This document shows positions 47,564 to 60,584 of a stretch of 64,000 bases of DNA, one piece after another. Made by a program: the position numbers and the translations under genes. Each line of letters starts with the position of its first letter. The stretch's first letter is position 1. The DNA comes from Rhinopomastus cyanomelas (Eukaryota > Chordata > Aves > Bucerotiformes > Rhinopomastidae). The stretch covers positions 795 through 64,794 of the forward strand of contig VXBP01003739.1 of NCBI GenBank assembly GCA_013400115.1, in the 5' to 3' direction. Under the pieces are notes generated by a model, which was given only the letters and a program-made list of their open reading frames with translations, ran no database searches and was not told where the DNA came from.

Positions 47564-48085
47564 TATCACAGTATCACAGTATTACCAAGGTCGGAAGAGA
47601 CCTCATAGATCATCAAGTCCAACCCGTTACCACAGAGCTCAAGGCTAGACCATGGCACCAAGTGCCACGTCCAATCCTGCCTTGAACAGCTCCAGAGTTG
47701 GCGACTCCACCACCTCCCCGGGCAGGCCATTCCAGTGGCCAATGACTCTCTCGGTGAAGAACTTTCTCCTCACCTCAAGCCTAAATTTCCCCTGGCGCAG
47801 CTTGAGGCTGTGTCCTCTTGTTCTGGTGCTGGCTGCCTGAGAGAAGAGAGCAACCTCCTCCTGGCCACAACCACCCCTCAGGTAGTTGTAGACAGCAATA
47901 AGGTCACCCCTGAGCCTCCTCTTCTCCAGGCTAAACAATCCCAGCTCCCTCAGCCTCTCCTCATAGGGCTTGTGCTCAAGGCCTCTCACCAGCCTCGTTG
48001 CCCTTCTCTTGACACGTTCAACCACCTCAATGTCCTTCTGACATTACTCAAGGTGCGGCCTAACCAGTGCAGAGTGCAGGGGCAG
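47564..48085 (-). mobile_element. CR1 LINE 3' end (T1 type), young
   Basis: On the - strand a 126-codon open frame (48025-47645) matches the end of ORF2 in the copies at 1 and 11.1 kb. It shares with the copy at base 1 several variants that differ from 11.1 kb: GPGEV for GRPEV-type bases, AGGATTGG, the TAG context GTCTAG, GAGCTC and TAACGGG. Relative to 11.1 kb about 30 bp are missing near 48034-48046, removing part of the VQFWAPQF block. Two tail octamers sit at 47564-47580. Confidence 0.94.
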
Positions 48086-48484
48086 GTGGTCTCCAAAGTG
48101 GGATTTGCACGCCCCAGTGGGTGTGCACGTTAATCTGTTGTGGTGCAGGAAGAATTCTGTGTTGTGTTATTGATAAATGTAAAAAAACCTATCAGTAATT
48201 TTTATTTCATCTTCTGCTTCTAAAATTTTTATTTCTGGATATGCTTATAATAATATTAACAGAGTATTATTATGAATAATACCTAGCTGCGTGATTTTTA
48301 ACAATACAGTAGTACACGTATATCGTTTCTAAAAACACCCATTGGGACGCGTGCCTGAAATTTTCTTACTGAGAGGGGTGCAGGATCAAAAAACCCTCTA
48401 CTGGGTATGATGCTTGTACTCTGACAGCATGATTTCCTAGGGAACGTCTGTCAGAGCCTTGCGCTAGGTTTTTTATTGTTTTGT

Positions 48485-48593
48485 AGAATGACAGAATCAT
48501 TAGGGATTGGAAGGGACCTCCAAAGATCATCTAGTGCACTCCCCCTGCCACAGCAGGATCACCCAGACCAAGGCGCACAGGAACACAGCCAGG
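48485..48593 (-). mobile_element. CR1 3' end only, about 109 bp (T2 type)
   Basis: Read on +, AGAATCATTAGGGATTGGAA begins the unit and CACAGGAACACAGCCAGG ends it. It holds only the 3' UTR and the last ORF2 codons. Confidence 0.88.
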
Positions 48594-49170
48594 ACTCTCG
48601 CTCTGCTGACATACTCGATGCGTACATTGGCTGCTCCTTCTCTGAGGTAGACGCTGTCTCAAGCCGTGTATTCTCAGTATGATAGACTTGTCACCATTTC
48701 ACATAAAACACGATATGGCCTTGAATGGAGTCTGAATGGAGCAGAAGGTAGGCATGCTAAAGTAGAGGGTTTATAATCTATTTAGAAAGCATGAATCATA
48801 GGAAACAGATCTTGCTAAGAAGGCCCTATAATGGGTTTTTTAAAATAACAACACAGTCCCTTTATTGTGAGGGTTTTCTGTGGGACATACAACTTTTCTT
48901 GTGAGGATACCTATATCTCTGTCATTTAGGGTGGGCAGCCAGACTTTACTCCAAGTGTGTGTTTTGCCAATGGATTTTAGTCTCTTCGTAACAAAGCAAA
49001 GCCACCTACCTATTGTACTTTGTTAGTGTCAGGTGCCTAAAACCTGATACTCCAATTGTTTTTTTGCCAGATTATGGTCTGTCATGAATTATTTAGCTTC
49101 ATGTTTGGGAACTAGGTCTGGTCATGGAATCCTGTAGTGTAGTTGTGATCAAGTTTCAGAAGATGCTGCA
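48594..49170. other. Intron DNA, nothing recognised
   Basis: AT-rich DNA without repeats or coding signal. Confidence 0.5.
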
Positions 49171-49435
49171 GAATCATCTAGGCTGGAGAACACCTTCAAG
49201 ATCATCTAGTCCAACTAATAGCCCAACAGTGACAAGTCTCCAACTAAACAATGCTGCTAAACACTGTGTCTGTACAGCTCCTGAGTGCTTCCAATGAGAG
49301 GGACTCTACCACACCCCTGGGCAACCCATTCCAATGCTTTATAACCCTTTCAGTTAAGAAATTCTTCCTAATACGAAAACTAAACCTCTGTTGGCACAAC
49401 TTGAGGCCATTTCCTGCTTTTCTGTCCCTTGGTTG
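49171..49435 (-). mobile_element. Old CR1 LINE 3' end, different subfamily
   Basis: On the - strand it reads GNGLKLCQQRFSFRIRKNFL, ERVIKHWNGLPRGVVESLSL and then a 3' UTR with a decayed tail. The protein is clearly CR1 but the DNA differs from T1-T4 (GAATCATCTAGGCTGGAGAA at the 3' end on +). This is an older lineage. The longer - strand frame reaching 49693 extends beyond the element by chance. Confidence 0.85.
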
Positions 49436-51905
49436 ATGTGTGTGGCTGGACAGACTGATCCTTACTTCTTGGAGAAAGAACAGGAACAGCGCAGTGCTGG
49501 TGTAGTGTGTGGGAGATTCACACACTGGTTGTGAGTCTGCCTGCGTAGCAGCAGTTGTGCTCTTCAGTAAGCAGCAGAGGCCATCCGTCCTGGTTTCCCA
49601 CTGGAATGCCATTTTCCTCGTCTTGTCCTGAACTTTTTCGAGCAGTTCAAAAGCAGTTTGCAGGGCTGATGTCGTTTTTTTCTGAGCACACAACTGTCAA
49701 CATGAAGTATATGGAGCGGCAGAACTAAGCACGTCTGAAAACCAGTTCTCACAGGTCATTTTTCTTTGCAGTTTCTGCCTTGAAGACTGATTATAACAGG
49801 GCTGCTTTTCTTATGCAGAGGAGTGACTTTGTTTCATCAATAATCAGCTATTTAAAGCTGCTCTATGTTGATGTGACCCAGTGGCCATTTTCCCAGAATG
49901 ATGGACATTCTTCTTGTGCTGCACTTGGAAACCAGAGCCATCTGCTAACCTTTCCTAAGGTTACTGCTGAAGGTCTACGAGCTTAGCCTTCAGATCTGTC
50001 CAAATTTCTGAACTGTGGTTTTCAAGAGTTGCATGACAGTATTCCTCTGGGACAGGTGCAGACTCTCCAGCGACTATCTCCATTTTCATAATTTCATCAT
50101 TTAGAAGATGTCACTTCAGGCAAAGGCACACTAAGAAATTACGAGAGGACATAAATGTAGTGAATCATTTATAATACTACAGTCACAGCCTGGACACCTG
50201 CTCCTGTCCTAAATGTAATGTGACTTGTCTCTGGAGCATACATGTGAATATCTGTTACAGAGCAGTGGCAGATCTTTTTGACATTAAGGTATCTGAGTAT
50301 CTGAGGGTACGGTCTGAGCCTGGGCTTTTTCTGTGAAGCTGCTCTTTTCACACTGCTCTGAGTCCCTTGGTTTTAGTGTCCTGATAGCATGGTACGCATT
50401 CTGATGTTTCCCTGGCACAGCTGTCATCCTGAAGTGAGAAACACTCATGATCCTTTTGCTTCTCTACTAGTGAGCACTGTTAGCATCTGTGTGAGAATCC
50501 GTAACATAGGTAACACCAGATGAATGGGGAGCAGAGAGTCTGGGGTAGTAAGAATCTTAAAAATGCCAAAACCACATTAAAACAAGGAGTAGCAAATGCT
50601 ATTGCTGCTTTTCTGCGTTCTGTTGGAGAGTATTTAGGACTCACATTTGACTGATTTTGATTTACAGGTGTGCTCAGGGCACTTACACTCTAGGTTAATG
50701 AAGTTAATCTGGGTATGAAGGGTACCGTAAAAGGAGACATGGCAGGGCTAATGTCATCTAGGAGGGGAACAGCACAGCAGCCGGACAGTTCTGTCCTCTC
50801 AGTCTGTTCTGAGCCACTTCCAAATCAACCACAACTAGGAAAGATCTTCATGCTGATATTCTTAAAACCTTCATGAGTCAGTCAAACTGCTTCTTTTCTT
50901 GGGTTGCTCTGTTAAGGCTGCAGTCTTCTCTTTTTACATCTTCATTCTATTAGGTAGTTTTAGCCCTTTTCTAAACTCACGCTGCATTGATCGTTGTTGT
51001 TGCCCCAAGACTTCGTAGAACATGGAAACAGGATGTGAATTGTTACTAAGGATGTCTGGAGTGGAGGAAAGTAAGAGTAGAGAAATACAAATTCCTCTCT
51101 GTGCATCGAAGTTGTTTCATCTTAGTGAATATGTAGCTACACAATCCTTTCTGCTGAGCAGACTGACCTTGATAATCAGCAGATTATTGCATATGTTGTA
51201 ATAAAAGTGTCTTAAGAACTCCTCCGGAGGGGGAAGAGGGAGGAAATCCAATGTGTTGTTCAGAGATACTGTATTGCCTTGTAGAGAGGGGAAAAACAGT
51301 AACTGCAAGTTGGCTGAAACATTTTCTTGCAGAGAGGGCTTTTCAAAGTAAACAGCAGAACTGGAATATCTGGCTGAAGTTGAGACATTGTTAGTCAAAA
51401 AAATCCCATTCACTTCTTACAGCAGATACAGACTGTCATGGTCTTGTTTTGCCTAGAACCTGACCAGTTAAAATGGTGTCACATCCTGCACTCATTACAA
51501 AACCTCAGGATGACCTGAATCACATCAGCCTGCAGTGGAACTCTGTAGGGAAACTCTAGTTCAGATGAATTTTTGGTTGCATTATAAGAAAAAAATTGAC
51601 AAGACATGGCTTTCTGTAGAAAATTGTACAACTTTACTGCTAAGGGATAATTCCTTGTTACCAAACTCAGCAAAGAAATCAGATGGCAATAAAAGAGAAT
51701 TATCCTGTTTGTTCAGGCTGCATTAGCAGAGGAGGTAGAAAAGTAAGATTTGAAATAAAACAAAATTGTGCCATAGACATTTAGGAAGTTATTACCTTGA
51801 TTAGTACTATCAGCACATTAAGAAATGGCTCCAAAAATGTGCAAATCACTGGAAAATCTGCTTCTCAGCCTATGTTGACTGTGGAGCTTTTGTATTACTT
51901 TATTA
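49436..51905. other. Intron DNA, nothing recognised
   Basis: 2.5 kb with no clear repeat or coding sequence. Confidence 0.5.
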
Positions 51906-52101
51906 TCATAGAATCATAGATTCATTAGGGATTGGAAGGGACCTCGAAAGATCATCTAGTCCACTCCCCCTGCCACAGCAGGATCACCTAGACCAAGACA
52001 CACTGGAACACATCCAGGTGGGTTTTAAGAGTCTCCAGACAAGGAGACTCCACGATGCCCTGGGCAGCCTGTTCCAGTGCTCCATCACCCTCACTGTGAA
52101 G
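51906..52101 (-). mobile_element. CR1 3' end (T2 type)
   Basis: Read on +, it begins with the tail TCATAGAATCATAGATTCAT and continues through the 3' UTR and the end of ORF2 to CCCTCACTGTGAAG at 52101. About 200 bp, strongly 5'-truncated. Confidence 0.9.
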
Positions 52102-53917
52102 TTATAATGCATGCCTCCAAAACCAGAGGGTGTTGTAGCCCAAAATAAATGAATGCTCAAAACTGTTTTGCAACAGCAAAAAAAGGTGACTGGGATTATA
52201 CATTACAATTACTCTTGATCTTCCTGAAAATAAGTATGCAAGAGCCAAAGAGTTCTCTAGTTACTGATGTTAAATAGGATTCTGTATAGCTTCTGGATTG
52301 CTAAGCAAGAGGGTTGCAAAGATGAAGGGACTGCTAATCTTCGGCAGTTTGTCTCCTAATTCCCTGCTTTTACTTCAGAAATGTATGGATCTCTGGTGTG
52401 GCTTTCTTAACTTCTTCCTACCTTCATGCTGTGCCTGACGTGTCCTGGAGAGAAAGACAATGTCATATTGGATGCTCAGTGTGGGCTGAGCTCCATTCAC
52501 ACTCCACCTTCACTCGTCTTGCTGACTGAATTACTGGAGCAACCCCACTGGTTTCGTTACCGTTCAGAAGGATGCCGTTGGCTGCAAGTGGCTCTGTAAT
52601 CCTGCTGCGCTCCTTTGGATCACGACCTTCTGTTCCTCACTAGAGCAAGTCACCTTTATTTTTTGTTTTCAGGAAAGGCTGAAAAGAAAGGTCATTATTA
52701 ATTTATAACTTGGGCTTTTCCCACATAAAACCACTGAGATACTGGTTCCTGGAACTGTACTGGCAGCTTCATAGTGAGGATTTAAAGAATGGGCAAGGTG
52801 GAAGATTGATTATATCTGGGGAGAATTATCCCAAACACCTTCAACAGGAGGAAGATTGATGGACATCAGTAAAATCGAAAAACCCACTTATGGGCAATAT
52901 TAGACAATTAGATGTAAGTTTGTTGTGAAATATGGCAGCAAAATGTCAAAGCAGGTTAGGACTGCAACATGTTTAGAGGCATTTCAGCTAGAACAGAAGG
53001 TGATGGTGCCCCTTTCTGAGGGCTGCTAACCATACAGCTACCAATGACACGCTACGGTGCTGGCCACTTCAGAACTAGACAGATGGTAAAAATGAGGGTA
53101 GGTGGCGTGGATAGAAACTACGGTGGTGAGGAACCTGAAGCTGTTCTCTTGGGAAGGAACAGTAAAGACTGAACATCATTTTTGTTTCATGCAACTGGCT
53201 GTAAAAAGGTACTTTTTTGGGTACATTTGGGGAGGTCATTTTGTCTCCAGCTGTGGCTCCCAAAATGTACGGGGCTCTTGTTATTGCTGTGCTGTACCTG
53301 TCAGGGCATAATCTCAGGTGCTGCTGGGCCCCCAGGACAGTAGGTACTTGCAACACCTAAAGTAGCTCCATTAGGTGTGACTGCATTATATGCAAATCAT
53401 TTCAATAAAATAATTTCAATTTCTTCTGTAATTGTCTTTCTTCATTTCTGTTCTTAAAGAGGGTGGCCGTATTTCTAAAGAGCAGAGATTGTCTTTGTTT
53501 CTGAAAAAGTCCAGCAAAATCAAACCAAGGTACAAAATGTAAGAAAGATGAAGCTTGGAATCGAGTATTAGCTGGTACCTCTAAGATTCAAGCAGGATCT
53601 TGATGACTTCTAGAACCTGCTACATTTTTTTTCAGAGTATTAACCTGTATGTTGGCTGCTCAGTTATCATAGAGAAGAAATAATGGAATGAAACATCTGG
53701 TTTAGTTCCATTGCATACTGTTTTTATACACTGAGAGCATGCCAGACAAAGCAGTACTGCTTTCAGGTGTGGCCAGGAGATCCTTAAGTGCACCTGAGGT
53801 AGAAATTTCCCCCTGCTGGGCATGCACAGAGTTGTAAGTGCAGATGCAGAAGGAGTTTTGAGCTTTCTGAGCACTTACAGGGCTTTGTATGAATTCAGGG
53901 ACCCTGATTTACCTTTA
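52102..53917. other. Intron DNA, nothing recognised
   Basis: No coding signal. A GAGGAAGATTGAT-like string recurs near 52800 and 52850, too short to call. Confidence 0.5.
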
Positions 53918-54650
53918 CCTGATCTATCTTGACCTTAGCAAGGCCTTTGACACTGTCTCCCATGAAATTTTAGTGAGCAAGCTGAGGAGGTGTGGGATGG
54001 AAGAGCAGACAGTGAGGTGGGTTAGGAACTGGTTGCAGGATAGAGTTCAGAGGGTGGTGATCAATGGTGCCAGGTCCAGCTGGAGAGCTGTGACTAGTGG
54101 TGTCCCCCAGGGATCAGTGCTNNNNNNNNNNNNNNNNNNNNNNNNNNNNNNNNNNNNNNNNNNNNNNNNNNNNNNNNNNNNNNNNNNNNNNNNNNNNNNN
54201 NNNNNNNNNNNNNNNNNNNNNNNNNNNNAGGGGACAGGAGGGCATGGCTTATGAGGAGAGGCTGAGGGACTTGGGGCTTTTTAGTCTGGAGAAGAGGAGA
54301 CTTAGAGGGGATTTGATAAATGTTTATAAGTACCTGAAGGCTGGCCAGGAGTGGGGGGACAGGCTCTTTTCAATTGCTCCCTGTGATAGGACAAGGAGCA
54401 AGGGGTGTAAGTTGCAGCAGAGGAGGTTCCGCCTCAACACAAGGGGGAACATCTTTACTATGAGGGTCACGGAGCACTGGAACAGACTCCCCAGGGAGGT
54501 CGTGGAGTCTCCTTCTCTGGGGACTTTCAAGGCCCGCCTGGATGCGTTCCTCTGTGATCTGTGTCAGATAGTTTTGTCCTGCTCCGGCAGGGGGGTTGGA
54601 CTCCATGATCTCTTGGGTCCCTTCCAACCCCTAACTTCCTATGATCCTAC
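53918..54650 (+). mobile_element. CR1 LINE (T4 type) with a gap in the RT core
   Basis: The left part reads LIYLDLSKAFDTVSHEILVS, VRWVRNWLQDRVQRVVINGA and SGVPQGSV up to 54121. Bases 54122-54228 are N. The right part reads AYEERLRDLGLFSLEKRRLR, then NVYKYLKAG, RRFRLNTRGNIFTMRVTEHW and a stop-free C-terminus. The 3' UTR ends with CCTATGATCCTAC at about 54650. In the 11.1-kb copy the missing stretch is about 530 bp, so the 107 N understate it. The frame is intact on both sides, so the true element may be well preserved. Confidence 0.92.
54122..54228. other. Assembly gap (107 N) inside a CR1
   Basis: A run of 107 N breaks the T4 CR1 between the GVPQ motif and the EERLR block. The expected content is the rest of the RT palm, including FADD, and the thumb. 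Confidence 0.98.
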
Positions 54651-55846
54651 TATTTGCTTGGTTGTTCTTGAGGCTATCGAGTGCCTAAAATCTCTGTATT
54701 TCAGACTAATGTGGTGAAAGATCATCTGGATCCTGGTCTATGGGACAGAAAAGATGAGACTAGGTGCCTCATCTACAACTGCCTTTGGGTTTTCACCTGT
54801 GATAAATCTGGAATATTGTTCACAAGCATTTCTGAATGACTGAAAGTGGCCACCTCAGTGGTATTAGTCTGTCGGTTACCGCCCAACATGTTGGAGGGGA
54901 TTCTAACAGTGATACCTCAGGGATAAAAACAGGAATCAAGAGGAAACGACTTCATAACAAACTCATTTGAGTTTGGAACTGTTACTATTATACAGCACAC
55001 TTGTCATAGTCAGAAAGGTCTTTCCTTTCACTTTTTCCTCTCAGGCCAGCTACCAGGTAAGATTGTCAATTTAAGAACGTCAGTTTCCCCACCAAAAAGC
55101 TGGATAATGTCAATGAGGAGTAAAGTGTTTTGAGAAAGGAATGAATCACTGAAGAACAGGCTGTTCTCTCTCTCTGTGTACACACTTATGTGCACTTAAG
55201 TCCTCTGTGTGAGTATACCCTTGAATTTTGGTCCTGTTTCCTTTACGGCCTGAAGTAAAGAGAGTAAATGAATATTAGCAGCTTGTAAAATTGTTTCACT
55301 CAAAGTCTTAAGGCAAAGTTGTTACAACAGAAAGTATTTGGAGTGAACAGCAATCTGTTCACATCAGACAAAGGAGCGATATCTGTTAAATACATGAGAA
55401 CACTATTCCTCCAGCCCCACAAACCTTTGCATGGACAAGGGCTGGAGAAGAGGGGTAAGAAGGAAGAAATATTTGAATTGACTTAACAACAAAAAAAGCA
55501 TCAGGTTGTGAGCTGAATTGTGACAGGGTGTACACACCAACGTGCCCAGCGTGGAAAGATAACAGCATTGGTTTTGCTAAGTTTTACTGGTTTTGTACTG
55601 TGCAACATGATCTTTTTATACAGTAGGTATCTTTTGTGCTGTACAATATCAAAGGATGATTTGGAGTATTTTTAGTTAGTTCCATCGCAGACCATTCATA
55701 TTCTTTCATCAGACTTCAAAGATCTGCAGTGCAGTATACGATTCTTTAAGGTGCTGTTAAATCACTCAACATCATCAACTTCCATCAAGAGGCTTCTCAA
55801 CTTCAAAACCCATAAAAATTCAGTATGTCCCCATCGGAATGACTGA
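54651..55846. other. Intron DNA, nothing recognised
   Basis: No repeat or coding sequence identified. Confidence 0.5.
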
Positions 55847-56870
55847 GATCACAGAACAAGGATTGGAAGGGACCTTGAAAGATCATCTAGTCCAATCCGC
55901 CTGCAACAGCAGGATCACCTAGACCAAGTCACACAGCAACTCATCCAGGCGGGTTTTAAACATCTCCAGAGAAGGAGACTCCACAACCCCCCTGGGCAGC
56001 CCGTTCCAGTGCTCTGTCATCCTCACCATGAAGAAGTTCCTTCTGGAATTTATATGGAACGTCCTCTGTTCCAGCTTACACCCATTGCCCCTTGTCCTAT
56101 CACTATATGACACTGGGAATAGCCCGACTCCATCCTCCTGACACCCACCCCTCACATATTTATAGACATTAATGAGGTCACCTTAGTCTCCTCTTCTCCA
56201 AGCTAAAGAGACCCAGCTCCTTCAGCCTCTCCTCATAAGGGAGGAGCTCTACTTCCTTCATCATCATCCTCATTGACCTACGCTGGAGTCCCTCCAGCAG
56301 TTCCACGTCCGTGTTGAACTGAGGAGCCCAGAACTGGACACAATACTCCAGGTGTGGTCTCACCAGGACAGAGTAGAGGGGGAGAAGAACCTCTCTTGAT
56401 CTGCTAACCACCTTGCTTCTGATACACCCCAGGATGCTGTTGGCCCTCTTGTCTACCAGGGCACATTGCTGGCTCATGGTCATCCTGCTGACCACCAGGA
56501 CCCCCAGGTCTCTTTGTCCTACGCTGCTCTTCAACATCTCTGTCCCCAGCTTATACTGGTGCCTGGGGTTGTTCTTGCCCAGATGCAAGACTCTGCACTT
56601 ACCCTTGTTATACTTCATTAAATTTCTCTCTGCCCAGCTCTGCAGCCTGTCCAGGTCTGTCTGAATGGCAGCACAGCCACATCTCCCAGCTTTGTGTCAT
56701 CAGCAAATTTGCTGACAGTGCACTCTGATCCTTCATCCAAGTCATTAATGAATAGATTGAATAGGACTGGTGCCTGTACCAACCCCTGGGGGACTCCACT
56801 AGATACAGGCCTCCAACTAGACTCCGTGCCATTGACCACTACTCTCTGGCTTCTATCCGGCAGCCAGATG
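55847..56870 (-). mobile_element. CR1 LINE (T2 type), RT C-terminal half, frame-shifted
   Basis: The longest T2 copy without gaps. On the - strand it reads WLPDRSQRVVVNG, SGVPQGLVQAPVLFN, SKFADDTKLG (metal-binding box intact), then after a frameshift near 56640 YNKGKCRVLHLGKNNPRHQY, DLGVLV, LYSVLVRPHLEYCVQFW and EERLKELGLFSLEKRRLR. After another break near 56180 come GGCQEDGVGLF and ESPSLEMFKTRLDELL. The 3' UTR reaches 55847 with a decayed tail. It is antisense to GRM8. Confidence 0.93.
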
Positions 56871-59800
56871 AGCAAGCGTTTTTGGGAATAGTGACATTTC
56901 TTTCCATCCTCCTCAAAACAAACAAGCAGAAGTGTATTTTTTTCATAGATACTCAGTTTCAATGCTTTTTACACCATTCTTGAACACAGTCATACCTTTA
57001 CTTTGTATTTATTTGTGCATGTAAGGACATACACATGATAGAGGCGTTCACTGAAGCCGTGTATGAACATTGCAAGACCGTTCTTCAGAAATCCTAACAT
57101 GGACTTGAAACTGACATTTTTATTTTCATATGATGTTGAAGAGTTTTCAAATCAGAGAAAGTACTGAAAATGCCTGTCTGGTTTATAAATTGTTTACCAC
57201 AGACTGGGTGAGGATCTGGTGAGACAATGAGCTGTCAGCCAATTTAGGGTTCTACTTCACATGCTTGCTGCTGTCCTTTGTGTCTGAATATGAGCCTCTT
57301 GCAGACGATGACTGTTCCACAGAATGGCAGTGTGACTATACAGATGTTTTGTCGTATGAAAAAGACTGCACGTGGAAGTACGATGAGGAAAAGAGAACCC
57401 TTCAATCTAACCACCACGTTGCTCCATCAAGGTGAACTCTTTTGAGACAGACTATTCAAGCTGGGAAAGATTTTGTTTGTTCTGGAAGGTGGTTCAGTGT
57501 GGAGAGTCTGCCCCCCTTGCTGTAAGCCGTACACTGGTATGTAAGCTCACGTTGTAAAGGACTAAAACTTGCCTAAGTCTGTCAGTGGATACGGTGTGGA
57601 AACTTGTTAAAATGGCCGGCACGCATCATTTGGCCACCAGCAGAGGGGAGATGTGTTTCACACGTGCTTCAGTAAAACTGTGGGACTGGGAGACCAGGGG
57701 TTGCTGGTTGGGAAGATTTTCAGGCTCACAGGCAATGGAATTGGGAATGAAGTGGTAAAATAAAGTACATGCTAAAATGTCCAGGTCAAGTTATACCAGT
57801 AAACTTACAGTAAATTTAGAGACATTTAAACACAGGGAAATAACGAAGAAAAGAGCGTCCAATAGGGCGCTTGGCTGGGCTGAAACAGTCTTAAATATGG
57901 AAATGAGGCATCAATTGAACAGCAAAGAGATGTTACCTCTATACATGCTAGTGAGAGTAATCCTGGAACAGGGCATTCCGTTTTGAGTCCTTCAGCTAGG
58001 AAGTGATCCACAGAAAGCAAAAGTTTAAGGACTGGAAAGGATATGTCTGATGGAAGACATACGGAGCTCCCTGAAAGAAGTCAAGAGGTGGTTTGAGCTA
58101 GTCTGTTTTTCTCTTGGGAAGAGAAGGTATTTATTGTAGAAAACAGGTATGACAATGTCCAATAGTTAAAACTGGTGCTGGAGAAATTGAGTGATAACAT
58201 TTTTGTTTGCCGGTAGTATTGTCTGAGATAAGAAAAACTCAGCAGATGATGTAAGGCAGCTCCACTGCTGAATGCTGTCAGCTAAGCCTGGGGGTATTCC
58301 TAGCCAGGTGCTCTGGAGCACTGGTGACGGGTGTGGTACCCGTTGAACAAAAAGGTGTTCCCTGCACCTGGCAATTCAGAGACTAGCCAGACATAAAACT
58401 TAAAATAGGGGGAAAAAAGAATTCACCATTTCAACGTAAAGTTACGGGTTTTAATTAGAAGCCTCTGTGTGGTTTAAGGTAAAGTGTGAGTGAGACGACA
58501 CTGGGTGTTAGCAAGTTCTGAATTTTGTCTAGAATCAACGAATTACAGCTCAGAGTAGGAAGTCAATGGAAACAGTAATATGAACCTGTTCCCGTTACAA
58601 AACATCTGACATTGGCTGCTGAAAGAGGAGAGTGATCAGACATGAAGGAAAAATGTTCCGATTGTGTAGGCTCTCTAAGCAAAGCGCACACCGTTAGGGC
58701 TTCCTAGTCTACTGAATCCTCCTTTCCTGAGCACAAGCAGAGCTCTGTCGTAACAAGTGGATCATCGCTTCTGGAGCTCTTCTGTAATCTCTTAAACTGG
58801 GCTTATTGTGCACCTAGCAAAAGACAAGCGTGTCTGGCCCCTTTCTGCAGCTTCAAAACAATCCAACAGCAAGTCCTTCACTAGTGATGTTTTTGCTTCT
58901 CTTGGCGAGCGGTGAAACAGCCGTTTTCAAAAACTTCTCTTGAGGCACATTTCTTTTTAAATTCTCAGCATTGATTTTTTTTTTAGTCTTTTCAGCAGGA
59001 GTAAAGTAGAAGTAGAGTAATTGCTGCTCTTAAAGTATTAGCAAGAAAGTGCATGTCTCACTTCACAAGCTGGTGGTTTTAAGGCACTCCTTGGTCCACC
59101 TAGAGTGAGGCGCAGGTTGAAAACTGTGGAACATCAGGGTCCCATTTGTTGTGTATTTTACAGAAAAGCTGCTGTGGTGGTCTGCGTCCACGATGCATAG
59201 CTCAGCCAGCAACTGGTCACCACATGACTACTCTTTCCTTCCTCCCACTCTGGTGGGAGGAGAAGGAGAAAGGAAATGTTCAGGTAATACATGATTTTGG
59301 GACAGTCTTTCTGGGCAGGAGAGATGGCGTGGAATTACTGCATGTTGCACCCAGAACTCCAGGCTGGTGCATCTGGTGTGGCCCAGACTCACAGTCTGCA
59401 GGTGAAGATGTTTATCTTGAGGAAGTTGCTGGCCATCAGCTGCTGAAGCCAGTTCAAGTTCCATCACCCCTGCTCTTCAGTCATTAAAGTGTCATTAAAG
59501 ACCACCCTTCATTGATTTGAGTTATGCTTGCTGTAATATCATTGATAAAACATGATCTGCTGTGGTAGTGGTGACATACAGTGGCAGACTTTTACTGGCT
59601 GGCCACTCTGGCTAGCCCCAGGACGAACTGGCATGGGCCAGGCACATTGCAGTGATTTGTTGCCCTGGAATTGCCAGGTGGACAACATACTTTTTTGAAG
59701 TAACTGTCATGAATCTCCAGACTCCTGGCAGATTGCTGGACAGCATTCTTGAACAAACGTAGTGGAAGCTTAAAGAAGAACTAGGAGAAATTCAGAACAC

Positions 59801-59979
59801 ATTGCAGTAGGAGCTTGGACAGCCCAAGAATATTAAAGATTTTTGGTTATAATTAACTGAAAGGAGAAAATTGAGGTCAAGGAGGGAGATCCTCCCCTGT
59901 CTTGCTCAGAGATTGGGTGAGTTTAGTAACAAACATCAGTGCTGTGTGCAAAGATCAGCTAAACCTTATGATCAGAGAT
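56871..59979. other. Intron DNA, nothing recognised
   Basis: 3.1 kb of mixed composition with no recognised repeat, RNA gene or coding frame. Confidence 0.5.
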
Positions 59980-60077
59980 ATCATAGAATCATTAGGGATT
60001 GGAAGGGATCTTGAAAGATCATCTAGTCGAATCCCCCTGCAACAGCAGGATCACCTAGACCAAGTCACATAGGACAT
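59980..60077 (-). mobile_element. CR1 3' end only, about 98 bp (T2 type)
   Basis: Read on +, ATCATAGAATCATTAGGGAT starts it and CAAGTCACATAGGACATTA ends it. A longer T2 copy in the same orientation begins about 78 bp downstream. Confidence 0.88.
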
Positions 60078-60154
60078 TACCCGATGCAACAACATTATAG
60101 TCCTGATCTGTCTCCCTGGATTGATGAGTATCACCACAGGGAATACATAGTGCA

Positions 60155-60584
60155 GATCACAGAATCACAGAACATTCGGGATTGGAAGGGACCTCGAAAG
60201 ATCATCTAGTCCAGTCTCCCCACCACAGGAGGATCACCTAGACTGAGTTGCACAGGAACATGTCCAGGCAGGTTTTAAACATCTCCAGAGAAGGAAACTC
60301 CGCAACCCCCTGGGCAGCCCATTCCATTGCTCCATCACCTTCACCATGAAGAAGTTCCTTCTCAGATTTATATGGAACCTCCTGTGTTCCAGCTCACACC
60401 CATTGCCCTTTGTCCTGTCACTAGGTGACACTGAGCAGAGCCTGGCTCCATCCTCCTGACAGCTGCTCTTCACATGTTTATAAACATTAATGAGGTCACC
60501 CCTCAGTCTCCTCTTTTCCAAGCTAAAGAGACCCAGCTCCCTCAGCCTTTCCTCATCAGGGAGGTGTTCTACTCCATCATCTTC
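60155..60584 (-). mobile_element. CR1 LINE 3' end (T2 type)
   Basis: Read on +, two tail units (ATCACAGAATCACAGAACAT) lead to the 3' UTR and the ORF2 C-terminus. The - strand codes EKRRLRGDLINVYKHVKSSC, RTKGNGCELEHRRFHINLRR and NFFMVKVMEQWNGLPRG before a small deletion shifts the frame. The 5' end lies in the EERLREL block at about 60584. Confidence 0.92.
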
